64,000 nt of DNA from Variovorax sp. Root318D1 (lineage in GTDB: Bacteria > Pseudomonadota > Gammaproteobacteria > Burkholderiales > Burkholderiaceae_C): positions 120,241-184,240 of the forward strand of contig NZ_LMCQ01000006.1 of assembly GCF_001424835.1 (NCBI RefSeq), in the 5' to 3' direction. This document shows, piece by piece, positions 1 through 8,532 of the stretch. The first letter of the stretch is position 1. Each line of letters begins with the position of its first letter. The translations under genes and the position numbers were made by a program. Under the pieces are notes generated by a model, which saw only the letters and a program-made list of their open reading frames with translations, searched no databases and had not been told where the DNA came from.

Positions 1-330
1 GGCGCTCATGATCTGGCCGCTCTGGCAGTAGCCGCACTGGGCCACGTCATGCTTGACCCATGCGGCGTGCACTGCGGCACCGACCGGGTCGCTGCCATCG
101 GTCGCGGCTTCGATGGTGACGATCTTCTTGCCCTCGGCCGCGGAGATGGGCGTGATGCACGAGCGGATGGCCTGGCCGTCCAGGTGCACGGTGCAGGCGC
201 CGCACAGCGCGGCGCCGCAGCCGAACTTGGTGCCGGTCATGCCTAGCGTGTCGCGCAGGGCCCAGAGGATGGGGGTGCCGGGGTCGGCGTCGACCGTGTG
301 GTTTCGGCCGTTGACGTTGAGCGCGCTCAT
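1..330 (-). CDS. 2Fe-2S subunit of a molybdenum hydroxylase (isoquinoline 1-oxidoreductase alpha type), partial
   Basis: This is the small iron-sulfur subunit of a xanthine-oxidase-family hydroxylase; it passes electrons from the molybdopterin subunit to an acceptor. The first 110 residues are in the window and the C-terminus lies beyond base 1. The plant-type 2Fe-2S cluster ligands are visible at C38, C43, C46 and C58, and the second cluster motif begins at C99 and C102 (QCGYCQSGQ). The start at base 330 gives the usual N-terminus for this family. A cytochrome c gene lies just upstream on the same strand, which fits enzymes of the isoquinoline, aldehyde or nicotinate type that deliver electrons to cytochrome c rather than to FAD. 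The substrate cannot be told from this fragment. Confidence 0.88.
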   Translation of the reverse strand, partial: MSALNVNGRNHTVDADPGTPILWALRDTLGMTGTKFGCGAALCGACTVHLDGQAIRSCITPISAAEGKKIVTIEAATDGSDPVGAAVHAAWVKHDVAQCGYCQSGQIMSA

Positions 331-389
331 GTGCGGATCTCCGAAGGTGGGAGGAATGAAAGAAAGAAAAATCAGAAGGGATGCGGCGG

Positions 390-767
390 CTACCTGGCGC
401 CATCGGCCAGCCACTGCGCGAGCGCCTGCAGATCCGCATCGGGAACTTGCGCTTGCGGCGGCATCGGCATGGAACCCCACTTGCCCGAGCTGCCGGCCTT
501 GATGCTGGCCGCAAGTTGCGCGGCCGTTCCTTTGCCGTCGCCGTATTTCGCCCCGATGTCCTGCCACGAGGGACCGACCCCTTTCGTCGCGGGTTGATGG
601 CACGCGACGCATGTGTACTTCTGCGCTAGCGCCTGACTGGCCGCGGCGTCGGTCGGCGATGCGATGCCCGCGCAGGTCGCAACCACTGCAGCGAGGGTCG
701 CCGCGAGGGAATGCCGAACGGCTGTGGTGCGCTCGGCCGCGGCTCGCGTTGTGCGTGCTCTTGCCAT
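390..767 (-). CDS. periplasmic class I cytochrome c
   Basis: A 125-residue monohaem cytochrome. Residues 18-43 form a secretion signal, the haem motif CVACH is at 53-57, and the distal methionine is in the SMPMPP segment (M100 or M102), as in c551/c552-type cytochromes. The start at 767 is chosen because it leaves a normal arginine-rich signal peptide; an upstream in-frame ATG at 845 would add an unlikely tail. It precedes the 2Fe-2S hydroxylase subunit by 59 bases on the same strand and is probably its electron acceptor, an inference from context. Confidence 0.85.
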   Translation of the reverse strand: MARARTTRAAAERTTAVRHSLAATLAAVVATCAGIASPTDAAASQALAQKYTCVACHQPATKGVGPSWQDIGAKYGDGKGTAAQLAASIKAGSSGKWGSMPMPPQAQVPDADLQALAQWLADGAR

Positions 768-870
768 GTCTTTGGTCTTTCGTGGGCTGTGGGTGCGCAG
801 ACTGTACGAACATGCATCTGAAAGAAAAATGGGCCAATGCTGCATACCGTGTGAAGTTAAGCTTCAAGGT

Positions 871-1767
871 ATGAAGCTGAACCAACTCGACGGATTGATG
901 GCGTTCTGGAAGGTTGCGGAGCATCGCGGGTTTACCGCGGCCGCCGCGGACCTGGCGGTGTCGCCCTCCGCATTGAGCCAGGCCATCCGGCAACTGGAGG
1001 CGCGGCTGGGCGTGCGCCTGTTGAACCGGACCACGCGAAGCGTGAGCCTCACGGAAGCGGGCGAGGCCTATCTGGCGCGTGTCGGCCCGGCCCTAGGGCA
1101 GGTCATCGATGCGGGCGACGAGCTGAACGTTCTCCAGGGTCGGCCCTCTGGCACCCTGCGGCTGAATGCCGCGCGGGTTTCAACCGCGCTGGTGCTGCGC
1201 CCTCTGTTGGATGGGTTTTTGCGTGCCAATCCGCATGTCCACCTCGAGCTGACCAATGACGAAGGTTTCGTCGATATCGTCGAGAAGGGATTCGATGCCG
1301 GCATCCGCTTTGGCGAGAGCATTCACCGCGACATGGTGGCCGTGCCCATCGGCGGGCCGGTCGCCGTTGCGGTGGTGGCTTCGCCTGAGTACCTGCAGCG
1401 TGTGCCGGCGCCTCGGCACCCGGATGATCTCGTGCGCCACAACTGCATTCGCTTTCGCTTTGCAGCCACGGGCGCGATCTACAAGTGGGAGTTCGAGGTG
1501 GACGGCCAGCTCACGGAGTACGACATCGCGGGCAACCTCACCCTCAGTGACACGATGTTCGGCCTGGACGCCGCGCTCGACGGCGTCGGGCTGGCCTACA
1601 CCTTCGAGCAGCTGGCCCGTCCCCACATCCGGGCCAAGCGGTTGAAGCGCGTGCTGACGGCTTTCTCGCCGACCTTTCCGGGCTTCCATCTCTACTACCC
1701 GAGCCGGCATGACCAGCCCTCGAAGCTGAAGGCGCTGGTCGAGTACGTCGGCCGGCACAGGCATTGA
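871..1767 (+). CDS. LysR-family transcriptional regulator
   Basis: A 298-residue regulator with an N-terminal winged helix-turn-helix (about residues 4-62, containing TAAAADLAVSPSALSQAIRQ) and a C-terminal LysR substrate-binding domain. It belongs to the group resembling DmlR/PecT. It is divergent from the cytochrome c/oxidoreductase genes, the classical arrangement for a LysR regulator and its target. The start at 871 begins the protein immediately before the HTH, but the Shine-Dalgarno spacing there is poor; an in-frame ATG at 829 is the alternative. An imperfect dyad TGAAG-N5-CTTCA (852-866) sits directly before the chosen start and may be an autoregulatory site. The 3' end converges on the flavin reductase gene with a 13-base gap. 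Confidence 0.88.
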   Translation: MKLNQLDGLMAFWKVAEHRGFTAAAADLAVSPSALSQAIRQLEARLGVRLLNRTTRSVSLTEAGEAYLARVGPALGQVIDAGDELNVLQGRPSGTLRLNAARVSTALVLRPLLDGFLRANPHVHLELTNDEGFVDIVEKGFDAGIRFGESIHRDMVAVPIGGPVAVAVVASPEYLQRVPAPRHPDDLVRHNCIRFRFAATGAIYKWEFEVDGQLTEYDIAGNLTLSDTMFGLDAALDGVGLAYTFEQLARPHIRAKRLKRVLTAFSPTFPGFHLYYPSRHDQPSKLKALVEYVGRHRH

Positions 1768-1780
1768 GCGAAAGGCGGCG

Positions 1781-2326
1781 TCAGCGCGGCCGCGCCAGCG
1801 TTTCGGCAAGCTCCCACAGCGATCCCATCTGCCCTGAATGAAAGAGCAGGGGCGGCGTGTCCGTGCGCGAGAAGCGGTCCACGCGGCCGAGGATGATGGT
1901 GTGGTCGCCCTCCTGATGGCGTGAGTAGGTCGAGCATTCGAAGGTCGCCACGCTTTCGACGAGCCGCGCACATCCATTGGAGCCGACCTCGAAGGCTTCG
2001 GCAAAACGTTCGAACTTGTCCGCCGCGGGTTTGGCGAAGTGCCAGGCGAGGTCGCGCTGTCCGGCGGTCAGCACGCTGAGGTTGAACGGCCGGGTTGCAA
2101 GGAACGCGTCGGCGCTGCGCGTGTCGTCGCGGATGCTCCAGAGGATCAATGGCGGATCGAGCGACACCGAAGCGAACGAGTTGATCGTCATGCCCTCACG
2201 CTTGCCGTCCGGCGTGGTGGTGGTCACGAGGCACACGCCCGTGGGAAAGGCGCCAAGCGCCTGACGCAGCTGGCGGGCATCGACCGTCTCGGCCGCATCG
2301 CCCGTAATAAGAGCCCAGGAGTACAT
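1781..2326 (-). CDS. graA: flavin reductase component of resorcinol hydroxylase
   Basis: A 181-residue protein of the flavin reductase-like (HpaC/DIM6) family. It would use NAD(P)H to reduce free FAD or FMN for the partner monooxygenase. The family pattern is visible near the N-terminus (GAFPTGVCLVTT, then MTINSFASVSLDPPL) and at GRVDRF near the C-terminus. It lies 14 bases downstream of the oxygenase gene on the same strand, so the two are cotranscribed. Together with the decarboxylase, ring-cleavage enzyme and maleylacetate reductase nearby, the pair matches the two-component resorcinol hydroxylase of the gamma-resorcylate pathway. The gra letter follows my recollection of the Rhizobium nomenclature. 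Confidence 0.82.
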   Translation of the reverse strand: MYSWALITGDAAETVDARQLRQALGAFPTGVCLVTTTTPDGKREGMTINSFASVSLDPPLILWSIRDDTRSADAFLATRPFNLSVLTAGQRDLAWHFAKPAADKFERFAEAFEVGSNGCARLVESVATFECSTYSRHQEGDHTIILGRVDRFSRTDTPPLLFHSGQMGSLWELAETLARPR

Positions 2327-2340
2327 GGCCGGCGCCCCGA

Positions 2341-3606
2341 TCAGTACTGGCCCTTGGGCTCAAGGCCGAGCAGGTATTGCCCAACCATCGAAGACACCGC
2401 GTCCCAGTTGAGGCTGATGTGGCGCGAGATCGCATTGGTGTCGCGCCACATGCGCTGGATCGGCTGGTTCAGCGAGAGGCCCGCGCCTCCCACGCTGGCG
2501 AACACCGCCTCGACCGCATCGCGCGAGAGGCGTGCAGCAAAGGCATGGTCGCGGCGGTTGCGGATGCGCTGTTCGATGCTGATGACATGGCCGTCGACCG
2601 CCATTTGCTCCACCTGTGCCGTGTCCCGATAGAGCAGGAGCCGCGCCGCATCGACGCTGGCCGAGGCTTCGGCCAGGCGCGACTGCACCGGGAAGAATTC
2701 GCTCAGCCGGCTGCCGCCTCCGGCCACAGCGCCCCGCGTGACGCGCGTTCCGGCCAGCTCGATCAGCTCGTCGACCGCGCCTTGTGCGGTGCCGATGATC
2801 GGCGACACAAGGCAAACTGGCACCGCCGAAAGAAAAGGGATGCGGTAGATCGGATTCGCGTTGACCTTGGCGCCCGGCGGGTTGTTGGACGAAGCTTCCG
2901 CGAAGGTCAGCTTGCGGTGCCCCGGAATGAACACCGGCTTGTCGATGACGATGGCTTTGGAGCCCGTGCCCGCCTGGCCGGCCACGTGCCAGTTGTCCTC
3001 GATGGCCCAGTCCGACCGCGGCGCGAGCAGGAAGCCGGCCGATGGCGGGGCGCCTTTTTCTTCGGGCGGAAACTGGACGCCCAGCAATGCCCATTGGGAG
3101 TTGTCGACGTTGGACGCGAAGAGCCACTTGCCTTGCACCATGTAGCCGCCATCGACCTTCTCGGCCATGGTCGCCGGCGCATACGAGCCGCAGACGATCG
3201 CGCTCGGGTCCTTGCGCCAGACGTCGTCTTGCGCCTCCTCAGGAAAGATGGCGACCAGCCACTGGTGAATCGCGCCCAGCGAGCAGCCCCATGACGACGA
3301 CGTGCAGCCGCGTGCCAGTTCGCTAACCACGTCGATGAACGCGGTGAACCCGTACTCGTAGCCGCCGTAGCGTGCGGGCTGCATCAGCTTGAAGAAGCCG
3401 GCGTCATGGAAGGCTTGCGTGGTTGCCTCTGAAACGCGGCGGTCCTGCTCGGTGCGCTGCGCCCGCTCGCGCAGCATGGGCACCAAATTGCTTGCAGATG
3501 CAGCTATTGTTTCGATCGAAGGCGCGTCTTTCACGGAAGACTTCCGACCTGGAGCGGGAAAGTCGACGCGGTTGAGTTGAGCAAACGGGTTCGCGGCTTC
3601 AGTCAT
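2341..3606 (-). CDS. graD: flavin-dependent monooxygenase, oxygenase component of resorcinol hydroxylase
   Basis: A 421-residue acyl-CoA-dehydrogenase-fold oxygenase of the HsaA/class D flavoprotein group. It would use reduced flavin from the adjacent reductase to hydroxylate resorcinol to hydroxyquinol (benzene-1,2,4-triol). The acyl-CoA dehydrogenase-like N-terminal helices (about 40-130), the central beta domain (about 150-260) and the C-terminal helical domain ending in an IQRMWRDTNAISRH-type segment are recognisable. The start at 3606 gives the N-terminus MTEAANPF; an upstream ATG at 3681 runs into the promoter. It is divergent from the MarR gene over 134 bases. Resorcinol is inferred from the pathway context; sequence alone would allow other phenols. 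Confidence 0.82.
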   Translation of the reverse strand: MTEAANPFAQLNRVDFPAPGRKSSVKDAPSIETIAASASNLVPMLRERAQRTEQDRRVSEATTQAFHDAGFFKLMQPARYGGYEYGFTAFIDVVSELARGCTSSSWGCSLGAIHQWLVAIFPEEAQDDVWRKDPSAIVCGSYAPATMAEKVDGGYMVQGKWLFASNVDNSQWALLGVQFPPEEKGAPPSAGFLLAPRSDWAIEDNWHVAGQAGTGSKAIVIDKPVFIPGHRKLTFAEASSNNPPGAKVNANPIYRIPFLSAVPVCLVSPIIGTAQGAVDELIELAGTRVTRGAVAGGGSRLSEFFPVQSRLAEASASVDAARLLLYRDTAQVEQMAVDGHVISIEQRIRNRRDHAFAARLSRDAVEAVFASVGGAGLSLNQPIQRMWRDTNAISRHISLNWDAVSSMVGQYLLGLEPKGQY

Positions 3607-3740
3607 GGTGGTCTCCGGATAATTTAAGGGGCATGCGATAGCGAAGGCCTCGATTGAAATCCATAACACTTGCAAACGCAACTAATAACTGCTTGGGGTT
3701 TACGCTATATCCGCGGCTGAATCTGCCTGTAGCATTCGGC
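3607..3740. promoter_or_regulatory. divergent promoter region between resorcinol hydroxylase and MarR genes
   Basis: This 134-base region separates two divergent starts and is markedly more AT-rich than its surroundings. It contains the inverted repeat TTGC-AAAC-GCAA at 3670-3681, a plausible MarR-type half-site pair. No strong consensus promoter hexamers stand out, so the operator assignment is tentative. Confidence 0.4.
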
Positions 3741-4277
3741 ATGGCCACAAGAAAATCCCCCGCGCCGGAACCTCGGCAACTGCGCAGAACCCGGGCCGAT
3801 GCACCCGCCAAATTGAATGCAACTGCAGACAAATTGCCGGACCACGATCTGGAGCGTGCCATTCCCTACCTGCTTGCACGCGCAGGCATGCGAATGGGGC
3901 AATCGTTCAGCAAGGAACTCAAGCAGTTCAAGCTCTCGCTGACCGAATGGCGGGTGTGCGTCGCGCTGCACCACAAGGCGCACCAGCGGCTTTCCGACCT
4001 GGCGCTGCACACCTCGACGGACCCTTCCACGCTCTCCCGCGTGGTCGACGGCCTGCTGCAGCGCGGCATCCTGGTGCGCGACCGGTCGGACGAGGATGCC
4101 CGCGCACTCGCGCTGAGCCTCACCGAAGCCGGCCGCGATCTCACGCTGCGGATCATTCCCTTGGCCCAGGTGTACGAGCGCGTTTCGTTGTCCGGGCTAA
4201 CCGCCGCGCAGGCCGAGTCCCTCCGGGACATGCTGCGGATGGTCTACGACAACCTGGCCGTGCTGGACAACGAATAG
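3741..4277 (+). CDS. MarR-family transcriptional regulator of the gamma-resorcylate cluster
   Basis: A 178-residue MarR regulator. The winged helix domain spans about residues 65-140 (LTEWRVCVALHHKAHQRLSDLA, then STLSRVVDGLLQRGILVRDRS with the wing DEDARALALSLTEAG). The first 40 residues are a basic extension. The start at 3741 is preferred; an upstream ATG at 3654 would use most of the intergenic region as coding sequence. It is divergent from graD and 24 bases upstream of a LysR gene. Aromatic-acid-responsive MarR repressors commonly control such catabolic operons, so this is the likely local repressor; the ligand is unknown. Confidence 0.86.
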   Translation: MATRKSPAPEPRQLRRTRADAPAKLNATADKLPDHDLERAIPYLLARAGMRMGQSFSKELKQFKLSLTEWRVCVALHHKAHQRLSDLALHTSTDPSTLSRVVDGLLQRGILVRDRSDEDARALALSLTEAGRDLTLRIIPLAQVYERVSLSGLTAAQAESLRDMLRMVYDNLAVLDNE

Positions 4278-4301
4278 CGGCTCGGAAAAGGAGACGGCGC
4301 A

Positions 4302-5252
4302 ATGAACATCAACTCCATCGACCTGAACCTTTTCCTGGTGTTCCAGGCGATCTATGCCACGCGCAGCGTCACGCTCGCAGGCGACCGCCTCGGCATGACG
4401 CAATCGGCGGTGAGCAACGCGCTCAAGCGCATGCGCGAGCGCTTCAACGATGCGCTGTTCGTGCGCACGGCGGACGGGATGGTGCCCACGCCTGTCGCCG
4501 AGCGTCTCATCGCGCCCATCGAGGAAGGCATTGCCTGCCTGGTGCAGGCCGTCGACCAGGGCCGGACCTTCGAGCCGGAAACATCGAGCCGCATCTTCCG
4601 GATTGCGGTCAACGACATCGGGCAGCTGGTCATGATGCCCGAGCTGCTGTCGGTTGCGCGCAGCGTTGCTCCCGGAGTTCGTTTCGAAACCGTGGACGTT
4701 TCCATGGCCGACGCCCGGCAGCGGATGCTGCATGGGCAGATCGACATCGCGTTAGGCAGCTGGGAATCGATGGGGCCTTCGTTCTACCAGCAGCGGCTGT
4801 TCGACGAGACCTTCGTGGTGCTGATGGCAAAGGCGTCACCCTTGGGCGCGCGCGAGCGTATCGAGCTCGACGACTACCTCGCGGCCGAACACATCGCGTA
4901 CCGGCCTCAGGGGACGACCGATTCTCAGCTCCAGCAAACCCTGGACCGTGCGGGCGCGCTCGATCGGCGGCGGGTCGTGCTCACGGCCGCCCATTCGTTG
5001 GGGTTGACTTCGATCGTCGCTACCTCGGGCCTGCTGCTGACCGCGCCGGCACGCCTTGCCAAGGCGATGGTGGCGACGCGCGCCGACCTGCGCAGCGTCG
5101 ACGCGCCTTTCGAGGTCAGGCCCTTCGAGATTCGCCAGCAGTGGCACGAGCGCTTTCATCAGGACAGCGGCAACCGCTGGCTGCGCGAGCTGATCTTCGG
5201 CCTCTTTCACGAGCGATCGAGCCGCGATTCCGCGCCGCAGGCGCGGAGCTGA
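4302..5252 (+). CDS. LysR-family transcriptional regulator (NodD/LinR-like group)
   Basis: A 316-residue LysR protein starting MNINSIDLNLFLVFQ, with the HTH at about 18-40 (AGDRLGMTQSAVSNALKRMRE) and an effector-binding domain after residue 90. This N-terminal style is typical of the PcaQ/NodD/LinR branch. A good ribosome binding site (AAAAGGAG) precedes ATG 4302. It follows the MarR gene by 24 bases and converges with the maleylacetate reductase gene, leaving only 3 bases between the stop codons. It probably activates part of the gamma-resorcylate pathway, as LinR-type regulators do for maleylacetate pathway genes; that role is an inference. Confidence 0.86.
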   Translation: MNINSIDLNLFLVFQAIYATRSVTLAGDRLGMTQSAVSNALKRMRERFNDALFVRTADGMVPTPVAERLIAPIEEGIACLVQAVDQGRTFEPETSSRIFRIAVNDIGQLVMMPELLSVARSVAPGVRFETVDVSMADARQRMLHGQIDIALGSWESMGPSFYQQRLFDETFVVLMAKASPLGARERIELDDYLAAEHIAYRPQGTTDSQLQQTLDRAGALDRRRVVLTAAHSLGLTSIVATSGLLLTAPARLAKAMVATRADLRSVDAPFEVRPFEIRQQWHERFHQDSGNRWLRELIFGLFHERSSRDSAPQARS

Positions 5253-5255
5253 TAT

Positions 5256-6317
5256 TCAAGCCGTTGGCGGGGCGCCTTCGAAGGCGCGTTCGAGCAGGGC
5301 GTGCAGTGCCGCCTTCTCGAGCGGGCGTGGATTCGGATACTGATTCGACGCTGCGAGCTCGGCCGCTTTGTGAAGCCCGTCGGCGGGCATGCCGATCGCT
5401 TTCAACGACACGTGCGCGCCATGGGCCTGCGCCAATTCAAATAAGCCCATCGGCGCATCCGCGGCGCCGAGCGCTCTCGCAATGCGGGCCATGGCTTCGG
5501 GCGCAGACGCGGCGTTGTACCTGAGCGCATGCGGCAGAACCACGGTATGCACTTGCGCGTGCGGGAGGTCGAAGCTGCCGCCCAAGGTGTGGCACAACTT
5601 GTGGTGCAGCCCCATCGACACGGCGCCCAGCACCGTGCCGCACAGCCAGGCACCGTAGAGCGCCAGGCTGCGTGCCGGCAGATCGTGCGGGTTGTCTCGA
5701 AGCGGTTGCAGCGATGCAGCGCACGCGCGGATTCCCTCTTCGGCCATCAACGCGATCACGGGATTTCCGTCGTGGGCGTACAAGCCTTCCGCCGCATGGG
5801 CCATCGCATTGATCGCGCTCGTGACCGTCAGATCGAGGGGCAGCGACAGCGTGAGCTTGGGGTCGTAGACCACCACACCAGGAAGCACGCGTGGATCGCG
5901 CCCGGTCTTCTTCAGGCCTTTTTCCGTGATGCCATAGATGGGCGTCACTTCGCTGCCCGCATAGGTGGTCGGCACCGCGATGATGGGCAGGCCCGACTCC
6001 AGCGCAATGGCTTTGCCCAGGCCGATGGTCGAGCCGCCTCCGACGGCCAGGGCGCAGTCCGCCTTCAGCTCCGATGCCAGCGCGCGGGCCTTGCGCGCGA
6101 CCTCGATCGGTACGTGCATGGCCGCTTCGTCGAAGATGAATGCGACGCGGCCAGGAAGCCGGTCGGCAATGGCCTCGGCCTGGCCGCGCTGGTTGGGTGT
6201 GCACAGCACCAGCGCGCGCCGGGCGCCCAGGCGCTCGATTTCTGCCGGAAGCTGGTCGATGCTGTCCGCGCCGAAGACGATGCGCGAGGCGCTCGCGGTG
6301 TAGACGAAGCGGTCCAT
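5256..6317 (-). CDS. graC: maleylacetate reductase
   Basis: A 353-residue iron-type alcohol dehydrogenase-like enzyme that reduces maleylacetate to 3-oxoadipate with NAD(P)H. The N-terminal Rossmann-like half has the GGGSTIG nucleotide-binding motif (about 93-99) and the substrate loop PTTYAGSEVTPIYG (about 117-130). The C-terminal helical half carries the histidine-rich metal-region motif HHKLCHTLGGSFDLPHAQVH (about 237-256), as in MacA/TfdF-type reductases. Its length matches the family. It lies 4 bases downstream of the hydroxyquinol dioxygenase gene in the same operon, which fits the reaction order exactly. The product feeds the 3-oxoadipate pathway, which is not in this window. Confidence 0.93.
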   Translation of the reverse strand: MDRFVYTASASRIVFGADSIDQLPAEIERLGARRALVLCTPNQRGQAEAIADRLPGRVAFIFDEAAMHVPIEVARKARALASELKADCALAVGGGSTIGLGKAIALESGLPIIAVPTTYAGSEVTPIYGITEKGLKKTGRDPRVLPGVVVYDPKLTLSLPLDLTVTSAINAMAHAAEGLYAHDGNPVIALMAEEGIRACAASLQPLRDNPHDLPARSLALYGAWLCGTVLGAVSMGLHHKLCHTLGGSFDLPHAQVHTVVLPHALRYNAASAPEAMARIARALGAADAPMGLFELAQAHGAHVSLKAIGMPADGLHKAAELAASNQYPNPRPLEKAALHALLERAFEGAPPTA

Positions 6318-6321
6318 GCGT

Positions 6322-7191
6322 CTAGTCCCTCGGTACGCTGTTCAAGACGAAGTCGTAGTCGAGCGTGTAGAACGGTATGTCCATGCGCGTTCCGTCTGGG
6401 GCCATGCCGGGCTCGTGGCGCTTCCAGTCGGCGATGAGCGAGGAGCGCACGCCGAACACGGCGTCCGATTCCAGATAGCTGCCGCCCGCGCGGAACACAT
6501 GGGTGATGAGCGTCTCGTAGCCCGTCGCCTTGATCATGAAATGCAAATGCGCGGGACGCCACGGGTGGCGACCGAGCTGCTCCAGCAACTGGCCGACCGG
6601 ACCGTCGTGGGGAATGGCATAGGGCACGGCCACGATCGACTTGAAGTGGTAGCGCCCGTCCTCAAGGCTCGTGAGGTGTCCCCGGCCCTGCGCATGGTCC
6701 AGCTCGGGGCGCTGCACGTCGTACCAGCCCTCATCGTCGGACTGCCACACGTCGATGCTTGCATGGGCAATGCGCTCGCCGTCGATGCCGCGGATGGTTC
6801 CGCTGACAAAGCAGGGTTCGCCACTCGCGCCGTTCGCAATGTCGTCGCCATGCTTGTACTCCGGCGCATCCGGTACGTAGAAGGGCCCGAACACCGTGGC
6901 CTCGGTGCAGCCGGAAGGACGCCGGTTGCACTGCGCGGTAACGAGCGTCGACAGGCCCAGCACGTCGGACAACAGGATGAATTCCTGGCGCTTGTCGTCG
7001 GTGATCTTTCCGGCGGCCGTGAGAAAGCCGATGCCCTGCGACCACTCGGCTTCGGTGAGCTGCACCTCGCGCGCAAAGTCGTGCAGATGCCGCACGAGGC
7101 TGTCCATCACGGTCTTCAGGCGCGGGTTGGGCGTTGCGCCTTGCGCTTTCAGCGCAGCGCTGGTGATGGTCCACTCGTCGATGTCGATCAT
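6322..7191 (-). CDS. graB: hydroxyquinol 1,2-dioxygenase
   Basis: A 289-residue intradiol ring-cleavage dioxygenase that converts hydroxyquinol to maleylacetate. The N-terminal dimerisation helices cover about residues 1-95 and the catalytic beta-sandwich follows. The four non-haem Fe(III) ligands are all visible: Y157 (EGWYDVQ), Y181 (GRYHFKS), H215 and H217 (RPAHLHF). The start at 7191 (MIDIDEW) is typical; a longer upstream extension in the same frame runs into the decarboxylase gene and is not real. It lies 26 bases downstream of graF and 4 bases upstream of the maleylacetate reductase gene. Hydroxyquinol rather than catechol is supported by the length and by the pathway neighbours. Confidence 0.93.
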   Translation of the reverse strand: MIDIDEWTITSAALKAQGATPNPRLKTVMDSLVRHLHDFAREVQLTEAEWSQGIGFLTAAGKITDDKRQEFILLSDVLGLSTLVTAQCNRRPSGCTEATVFGPFYVPDAPEYKHGDDIANGASGEPCFVSGTIRGIDGERIAHASIDVWQSDDEGWYDVQRPELDHAQGRGHLTSLEDGRYHFKSIVAVPYAIPHDGPVGQLLEQLGRHPWRPAHLHFMIKATGYETLITHVFRAGGSYLESDAVFGVRSSLIADWKRHEPGMAPDGTRMDIPFYTLDYDFVLNSVPRD

Positions 7192-7217
7192 GGATGACCT
7201 TGGCTTTCGGGCGCGGC

Positions 7218-8201
7218 TCAGGATTGCGGCAGCTTGAACAGCGACAACGCATTCGTGCGGCCGATCTTCTTCCGGTCCGCCTCGCTGATGCTCGCATCGT
7301 TGAACCAGTTGGAGGCGTGATCGATGTTCTCGAACGGCCAGTCGGTCGAGAACAGGATCCGGTCCGATCCGATCTCCAGCATCGCATCGATCAGCGTCTG
7401 AGTGCGGAAGTTGCCCGACGTCGTGAGATAGAAGTTCTCGTTGAAGTAGTCGCATAGCTTGCGCTTGGCCGGATAGCCCTTGGGCGCCTCGACCCAGGCG
7501 TTGCGGTGGTCGACGCGCCACATGTTGTAGGGCAGACCCTCGCCCAGATGGCCGAGGATGATCTTGAGCCCAGGGTGCCGGTCGAAGAGGCCGCTCGCCA
7601 TCAGGCGCAGCGCGTGAACGGCGGTTTCCTGTGCAAAGGCCCAGGTGGGGCCGAGCAGCCACGGGTGGCCTTCGTAGATTTGCGCCCAGCTCGCGAGCGG
7701 ATTGCGCGGATGCAGATAGAAGGGCGCGTCGAGCCGCTCCGCCGCAGCCCAGAACGACGCGTACTGCGGCGCGTCGTAGTAGACGACGTTGTCGGGCGTG
7801 CCGACCTGCGAGAAGCCATTGACCAGTGCGCCGCGAAAGCCGAGCACGTTGATGCAGCGCTCGAGTTCCTCTGTGGCCTTGTCGGGGTCCTGCATTGGCA
7901 GGGCAGCAAAGGCTTGGAAGCGGTCGGGCCGCTTCGCGACCTGCTCGGCAAGAAAGTCGTTGGCGCGCACCGCGAGCTCATACGCTTTCTTCGGGTCCGG
8001 CACCGCCTGCACGGCGGGCGCGTTCAGCGAGAGAATCATCATCTCCATGCCGTGCGCGTCCATCTGGCGCAGGCGCACGTCATGAAGGTCGAGCAGGCGC
8101 ATGCTGAGCTCCTTCCAATACGCGCCGGGCACGAAGCCGGCCGAGTCCTGCAGCGTTTCAGGAATCGCGAAATGTTCCTCGAGGCCGATCTTTCCTTGCA
8201 T
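7218..8201 (-). CDS. graF: gamma-resorcylate (2,6-dihydroxybenzoate) decarboxylase
   Basis: A 327-residue amidohydrolase-superfamily decarboxylase that reversibly converts 2,6-dihydroxybenzoate to resorcinol and CO2. The length equals that of the characterised Rhizobium enzyme and, from memory, the sequences are very similar throughout (for example LEEHFAIPETLQDSAGFVPG at 7-26). The metal and catalytic residues known for that enzyme fall at the same numbers here: E8, H10, H164, H218 and D287. The start at 8201 (MQGKIGLEEHF) reproduces the known N-terminus. It is the first gene of the graF-graB-graC operon and faces the transporter gene across a 331-base promoter region. This is the gene that identifies the whole pathway. 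Confidence 0.95.
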   Translation of the reverse strand: MQGKIGLEEHFAIPETLQDSAGFVPGAYWKELSMRLLDLHDVRLRQMDAHGMEMMILSLNAPAVQAVPDPKKAYELAVRANDFLAEQVAKRPDRFQAFAALPMQDPDKATEELERCINVLGFRGALVNGFSQVGTPDNVVYYDAPQYASFWAAAERLDAPFYLHPRNPLASWAQIYEGHPWLLGPTWAFAQETAVHALRLMASGLFDRHPGLKIILGHLGEGLPYNMWRVDHRNAWVEAPKGYPAKRKLCDYFNENFYLTTSGNFRTQTLIDAMLEIGSDRILFSTDWPFENIDHASNWFNDASISEADRKKIGRTNALSLFKLPQS

Positions 8202-8532
8202 ACCTGTCTCCTTGGTGCGGGGGCAGCGCCACAACGGCGCTCAACCTGCCGGCCAATCTATGAGAGCGCAGGGGTACGGTCCAACAAAGATCGGTGATAG
8301 CGCGCATTCGGAGATCGCATGGGAGCAGCATCGGCCGCTGGGTGGGTGGGACCTGTGGGTAGACCCGCCCCAACATTCACAGGCCGCATAAAGGGCATCC
8401 GGAAAATGCGTTGGACCCGCCGGGCCGGCAAGACCATGATCGCCAACATCGCCGCACAGCTCTGCAACTCCCCGTTGCGAGACCGGGGCGGTGCATCAGG
8501 CATCTTTGCCATTCGAATCGGAGACAAGCGTC
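8202..8532. promoter_or_regulatory. divergent promoter region of the graF operon and the aromatic acid transporter
   Basis: These 331 bases hold no convincing gene. They separate the divergent starts of graF and the transporter, so both promoters should lie here, probably with the binding site for the LysR or MarR regulator. I see a CCAAC/GTTGG pair around 8370 and 8411 separated by about 36 bases, but no strong consensus hexamers or long dyad. The transporter start is preceded by a weak GGAGAC-type ribosome binding site. Confidence 0.4.

Noticed and set aside
3947..5524. A 525-codon plus-strand frame overlapping the MarR and LysR genes
   Set aside because: It is an alternate frame of two well-supported regulator genes and contains no domain.
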